From the NCBI GenBank assembly GCA_945864765.1, contig CAMBDR010000158.1, positions 1 through 8,075 of the forward strand: a stretch of DNA of 8,075 nucleotides, given 5' to 3'. The notes beneath the pieces are model-generated. The model was not told where the DNA came from. It was given only the letters and a program-made list of their open reading frames with translations, and did not search any database. The position numbers and the translations under genes are program-made. Below are positions 6,145 to 8,075 of the stretch, piece by piece. How positions within the stretch are numbered: the first letter of the stretch is position 1; the number at the start of each line of letters is the position of its first letter. The stretch comes from Janthinobacterium lividum. Its GTDB lineage: Bacteria > Pseudomonadota > Gammaproteobacteria > Burkholderiales > Burkholderiaceae_D.

Positions 6145-6157
6145 AATCAATCACTTG
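6145..6157 (+). promoter_or_regulatory. IHF consensus site in module A
   Basis: AATCAATCACTTG matches the IHF consensus WATCAANNNNTTR at every defined position and lies 18 bp to the right of the first DnaA box. In E. coli oriC an IHF site lies in the same place beside R1. The counterpart in module B (6634-6646) has two mismatches in the defined positions. Confidence 0.6.
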
Positions 6158-6223
6158 GCGTAAAAATAAAGCCCGTATAAGTGCTGTACTGCAGCGGGAT
6201 GAAATTGGGGTAAATTTGGCGCT

Positions 6224-6232
6224 TGTGGAAAA
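6224..6232 (-). promoter_or_regulatory. DnaA-box-like TTTTCCACA, module A
   Basis: TGTGGAAAA (+ strand) differs from a perfect inverted box at one base. It is conserved in the same place in module B (6713-6721), which suggests a lower-affinity DnaA site under selection. A further one-mismatch box, TGTGGATAT, lies at 6257-6265 and is weaker in module B. Confidence 0.5.
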
Positions 6233-6273
6233 TTCCGGCTTGCGCACATTGGCTGCTGTGGATATCCAAAGAC

Positions 6274-6282
6274 TTATCCACA
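6274..6282 (+). promoter_or_regulatory. Perfect DnaA box (module A, right end)
   Basis: TTATCCACA sits within GACTTATCCACAT, which is identical in both modules. It faces opposite to the box at 6118, so the two perfect boxes bracket the module. Confidence 0.85.
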
Positions 6283-6283
6283 T

Positions 6284-6550
6284 CAGGCGGTGTTTTTAGG
6301 TCATTTTAGCTGATTTTACTGCAATGCCGTCGCAAAAAGCCGCCACCCGTAGCGTACGCAATTCCCCTCCCCAGGAAGGGAATCAACCCAGCACTCGTAG
6401 CGTGCCAGCATGGTTGACAGGCCCGTAGCAGCGCGTTTGGCTAACTACACGGGTTCCGCTGGCTTTCATCGATTTAAACGTCTTGTGCGGCTTTACATGC
6501 TTAAGCTGGCTCTTGCTGCATCTTTTTGCGTTTTTCGTCTTTCGGGTTAA
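6284..6550. other. Spacer between the two origin-like modules
   Basis: No coding frame or RNA gene is evident. The stretch contains three copies of a CGTAGC motif (6349-6354, 6397-6402 as CGTAGCG-type, and 6425-6429), an 8-bp palindrome GCGTACGC (6352-6359), and a small imperfect hairpin with arms ATTCCC (6361-6366) and GGGAAT. It has no perfect DnaA box and is less AT-rich than the modules. It may separate two initiator complexes or be the remnant of sequence inserted during duplication. Confidence 0.4.
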
Positions 6551-6587
6551 GGTTTACATTAAATGATTTATATATCTTTGATGATGA

Positions 6588-6593
6588 TAGTAA
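6588..6593 (+). promoter_or_regulatory. DnaA-trio-like element, module B
   Basis: TAG-TAA lies exactly 13 nt from the inverted DnaA box at 6607, the same spacing as in module A, and the gap again has a GCG core (GCGC at 6597-6600). It is preceded by TGATGA, which does not fit the trio rule. Support comes mainly from conservation between the copies. Confidence 0.35.
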
Positions 6594-6606
6594 ACAGCGC
6601 AGATTG

Positions 6607-6615
6607 TGTGGATAA
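6607..6615 (-). promoter_or_regulatory. Perfect DnaA box (module B, R1-like)
   Basis: TGTGGATAA on the + strand is the counterpart of the box at 6118, flanked on the left by the AT-rich and trio-like stretch of module B. Confidence 0.85.
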
Positions 6616-6712
6616 CTGTTAAATTCGCTTGCAAAACAGTCGCTTGGCGTAATGATAAAGGGCGTATAAGCCGACTCAAACTGCGGGAGTAAACCGGAGT
6701 AAGTTTTACACC

Positions 6713-6721
6713 TGTGGAAAA
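6713..6721 (-). promoter_or_regulatory. DnaA-box-like TTTTCCACA, module B
   Basis: TGTGGAAAA has the same sequence and relative position as 6224-6232 in module A and is one base away from a perfect inverted DnaA box. Preservation while surrounding bases changed suggests it is bound. Confidence 0.5.
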
Positions 6722-6763
6722 CTACCTGCTTACGCACAAATCGTGGTGGGGATATCCTAAGAC

Positions 6764-6772
6764 TTATCCACA
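6764..6772 (+). promoter_or_regulatory. Perfect DnaA box (module B, right end)
   Basis: TTATCCACA lies in the same 13-base context as 6274-6282, exactly 490 bp further on. It is the last perfect box before the dehydrogenase promoter region. Confidence 0.85.
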
Positions 6773-6845
6773 TGAGTGAGCAAAACCAGGGTAAAACCAG
6801 CGGATAAATTGACCAAATTTTCTGCTTTGGTGGGATATTGATCGC

Positions 6846-6877
6846 TATAATCTATTTTTTACGCTACTACCAAAGGA
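6846..6877 (+). promoter_or_regulatory. -10 element and Shine-Dalgarno for the dehydrogenase gene
   Basis: TATAAT (6846-6851) is a perfect -10 placed 34 bp before the start codon. The -35 region at a normal spacing (about 6823) is poor; TTGACC at 6809-6814 is too far away for a standard promoter. AAAGGA (6872-6877) is a good Shine-Dalgarno 7 nt before the ATG at 6885. Weak -35 contact may mean that an activator or nearby DnaA binding affects expression. Confidence 0.5.
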
Positions 6878-6884
6878 AACAATC

Positions 6885-7886
6885 ATGATTCATGCTTATG
6901 CCGCATTTGAAGCCAAAGGGGAACTGAAGCCGTTTGAGTATGATCCGGGGCCGCTGTTGCCGCAGCAGGTGGAATTGGAGGTGCTCTCCTGCGGTGTCTG
7001 CCATAGCGACCTGAGCATGATCAACAATGAATGGGGTACAGCCCGCTACCCTTTGGTGGCGGGGCATGAAGTGGTGGGGAAAGTGGTGGCCATGGGGGAG
7101 GGCGTTGGAAAGCTGAAGTTGGGGCAAACAGTTGGCCTGGGTTGGCATCGCGGCTATTGCAATCAATGCCAGCTTTGCGATACGGGCGAGCATAATTTGT
7201 GCGCCAAAGCCAAGTACACCATTATTGCGCATCATGGTGGCTTTGCCGATAAAGTACGTGCCAGTGCGAGTAGCCTGGTGCCGATTCCCGATGGCATGGA
7301 TCTGGATTCGCTGGGGCCGATGTTTTGCGGCGGCATTACCGTCTACAACCCGCTGGTGCAATACAACATTAAACCGACTGACCGGGTGGCGGTGATCGGG
7401 ATTGGCGGCCTCGGGCATTTGGCCCTGCAATTTTTAAATGCCTGGGGTTGTGAAGTTACCGCCTTTACCAGTAGCGAAGCCAAGCGCACCGAAGCCTTGA
7501 GTTTGGGCGCGCACCATACGCTGGATTCGCGCGACCCCAAGGTGTTGGCGGCAGCGCGCGGTAGTTTTGATTTGATTTTATCCACCGTGAGCGTGAAACT
7601 GGATTGGAATTTATACCTCTCCACCTTACGGCCAAAGGGGCGCTTGCACTTTGTGGGGATGGTGATGGGGGGGCTGGATATTGGCGTGTATGCCTTGATG
7701 AATCAACAGCTTTCGGTTTCGTCCTCGCCCGTGGGCAGCCCCGCCACCATGACTGCCATGTTGAATTTTGCGCGCTTGCATAACATCAAGCCGGTGATTG
7801 AAAAATTCAAGTTCAGTGATATTAATGCTGCGCTGGCGCGCCTGGAAAGTGGGCAGACGCATTACCGGATTGTGTTGGAGCATTAA
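6885..7886 (+). CDS. Zinc-dependent, probably NADPH-using alcohol dehydrogenase/aldehyde reductase
   Basis: This is a 333-residue medium-chain dehydrogenase of the cinnamyl-alcohol-dehydrogenase-like group. Catalytic zinc ligands are visible as Cys36 (in CGVCHSD), His61 with Glu62 (AGHE), and Cys148. The structural zinc site is Cys92, Cys95, Cys98 and Cys106. The Rossmann motif GIGGLGH spans 172-178. After the second strand, TSSEAKR (195-201) has small and basic residues instead of an acidic one, favouring NADPH. The whole sequence closely resembles, from memory, cyanobacterial AdhA of the Slr1192 type, which reduces aldehydes to alcohols. The physiological substrate cannot be read from the sequence. 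The start has a clear Shine-Dalgarno and TATAAT upstream. The gene points away from the origin-like region, and the next gene begins one base after its stop. Confidence 0.92.
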   Translation: MIHAYAAFEAKGELKPFEYDPGPLLPQQVELEVLSCGVCHSDLSMINNEWGTARYPLVAGHEVVGKVVAMGEGVGKLKLGQTVGLGWHRGYCNQCQLCDTGEHNLCAKAKYTIIAHHGGFADKVRASASSLVPIPDGMDLDSLGPMFCGGITVYNPLVQYNIKPTDRVAVIGIGGLGHLALQFLNAWGCEVTAFTSSEAKRTEALSLGAHHTLDSRDPKVLAAARGSFDLILSTVSVKLDWNLYLSTLRPKGRLHFVGMVMGGLDIGVYALMNQQLSVSSSPVGSPATMTAMLNFARLHNIKPVIEKFKFSDINAALARLESGQTHYRIVLEH

Positions 7887-7887
7887 A

Positions 7888-8075
7888 ATGGATTCCCAAC
7901 GCAAAAAACTACCCATCGGCATCGAAACCTTTTCGGAAATCGTTTCCAAGGGCTGTTATTACGTCGATAAAACCCATTTTGCCCATCAATTGCTGGCGCA
8001 TGGCAAATATTTCTTTTTATCGCGCCCACGGCGGTTTGGCAAAAGCTTGTTTTTGGATATGCTCATGGAACTGTT
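7888..8075 (+). CDS. AAA-ATPase-like protein (PF09820 type), N-terminal fragment
   Basis: The first 62 codons are present and the gene continues beyond the window. The sequence opens with a PIGIETFSEIVSKGCYYVDKT segment (about 9-29) and the phosphate-binding SRPRRFGKSL, both hallmarks of the AAA-ATPase-like family. Members usually carry a C-terminal PD-(D/E)XK nuclease-like domain (DUF1703), which would lie outside this window. The loop lacks the usual first glycine of Walker A, as is normal in this family. The ATG follows the dehydrogenase TAA by one base, and TTGGAG (7875-7880), inside the dehydrogenase gene, gives a ribosome-binding site 7 nt away, so translation is probably coupled. The role is unknown; the family is widespread, often in multiple copies, and mobile-looking. 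A 60-base sample (7921-7980) is C-rich, unlike the preceding gene, which may hint at separate ancestry. Confidence 0.85.
   Translation, partial: MDSQRKKLPIGIETFSEIVSKGCYYVDKTHFAHQLLAHGKYFFLSRPRRFGKSLFLDMLMEL

Larger units (their letters stand above)
6061..6283 (+). repeat. Origin-like module A (left copy of direct repeat)
   Basis: This copy aligns with 6551-6773 over its whole length, with a net offset of 490 bp (489 in the middle), so only about one base of indel separates them. Shared landmarks are GGTTTAC at the left edge, AGTAAAC, TGTGGATAA, CTTGGCGTAA, ATAAAG, CGTATAAG, TGTGGAAAA, GATATCC and GACTTATCCACAT at the right edge. Bases between the landmarks have diverged considerably, which points to an old duplication with selection on binding sites. 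Confidence 0.85.
6551..6773 (+). repeat. Origin-like module B (right copy of direct repeat)
   Basis: This is the second copy of the module described at 6061-6283, in the same orientation and element order. Its AT-rich start reads through TATATATC and a GATGATGATAG run. Its IHF-like position is degenerate, and the inner box equivalent to 6257-6265 has two mismatches. Both outer DnaA boxes are perfect. Confidence 0.85.
6037..6884. other. oriC: Candidate chromosomal replication origin (oriC), no genes
   Basis: This 850-bp stretch has no credible gene. It holds four perfect DnaA boxes TTATCCACA: 6118-6126 (-), 6274-6282 (+), 6607-6615 (-) and 6764-6772 (+). They are arranged in two direct modules (6061-6283 and 6551-6773). 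Each module starts with an AT-rich tract, then short TA(G/A) trios, a GC-containing 13-nt gap, an inverted box, a TGTGGAAAA element and a direct box. The left module has a perfect IHF consensus. Flanking base composition switches from C-rich to G-rich on the + strand, and parAB/parS lie close by. These are features of bacterial oriC. That this is the active origin is inference; a non-initiating DnaA-binding cluster is the main alternative. Confidence 0.72.

Noticed and set aside
6414..6447. Possible promoter from TTGACA at 6414-6419
   Set aside because: No acceptable -10 lies at 16-18 bp; the nearest candidate TAACTA is 22 bp away.
6501..6773. 90-codon reverse-strand frame in the origin-like region
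   Set aside because: It overlaps module B with its DnaA boxes, and the corresponding frame is not preserved in the homologous module A, so the conservation is of binding sites rather than of a protein.
7577..7585. TTATCCACC inside the dehydrogenase gene as a DnaA box
   Set aside because: It has one mismatch, lies alone in coding sequence, and has no neighbouring boxes.

Overview
This window most likely comes from the chromosome of a proteobacterium, and probably a betaproteobacterium. I base that on the conserved block mnmG (gidA) - rsmG (gidB) - parA - parB and on the wording of the MnmG protein as I remember the family; no search was run. All convincing genes lie on the + strand.

Layout: (1) 1-266 holds the 3' end of an unrecognised gene whose reading frame is interrupted by one in-frame TAG. 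(2) 267-539 is non-coding and contains three near-perfect parS centromere sites (308-428), three DnaA-box-like 9-mers spaced exactly 12 bp apart (275-307), and a promoter for mnmG. (3) 540-5026 is a tight cluster: mnmG (tRNA wobble-uridine modification), rsmG (16S rRNA m7G methyltransferase), parA and parB (chromosome segregation). (4) 5063-5926 encodes an exported DUF2807/GIN-type repeat protein whose glycine-serine repeats alternate 20 and 19 residues. A strong terminator follows at 6000-6036. (5) 6037-6884 is about 850 bp without a credible gene. It holds two diverged direct copies, 490 bp apart, of a roughly 223 bp module. Each copy has an AT-rich stretch, short TAG/TAA trios, a perfect DnaA box (TTATCCACA, inverted), a TGTGGAAAA element and a second perfect DnaA box in direct orientation. 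The left copy also has a perfect IHF consensus just inside the first box. (6) 6885-7886 encodes a zinc alcohol dehydrogenase/aldehyde reductase, followed one base later by the start of an AAA-ATPase-like (PF09820-type) protein that runs off the window.

The main interpretation is that 6037-6884 is the chromosomal replication origin (oriC) or a duplicated derivative of it. It sits beside the parAB genes and about 6 kb from a parS cluster. Sampled base counts agree: the + strand is C-rich in mnmG and strongly G-rich in the dehydrogenase, as expected if leading and lagging strands swap between them. On this reading, ParB loads at the parS sites upstream of mnmG, ParA moves the ParB-bound origin region, and DnaA opens one or both modules. 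Two features would be unusual: the origin has two modules, and the mnmG-rsmG-parA-parB cluster is transcribed toward it. dnaA is not in view.
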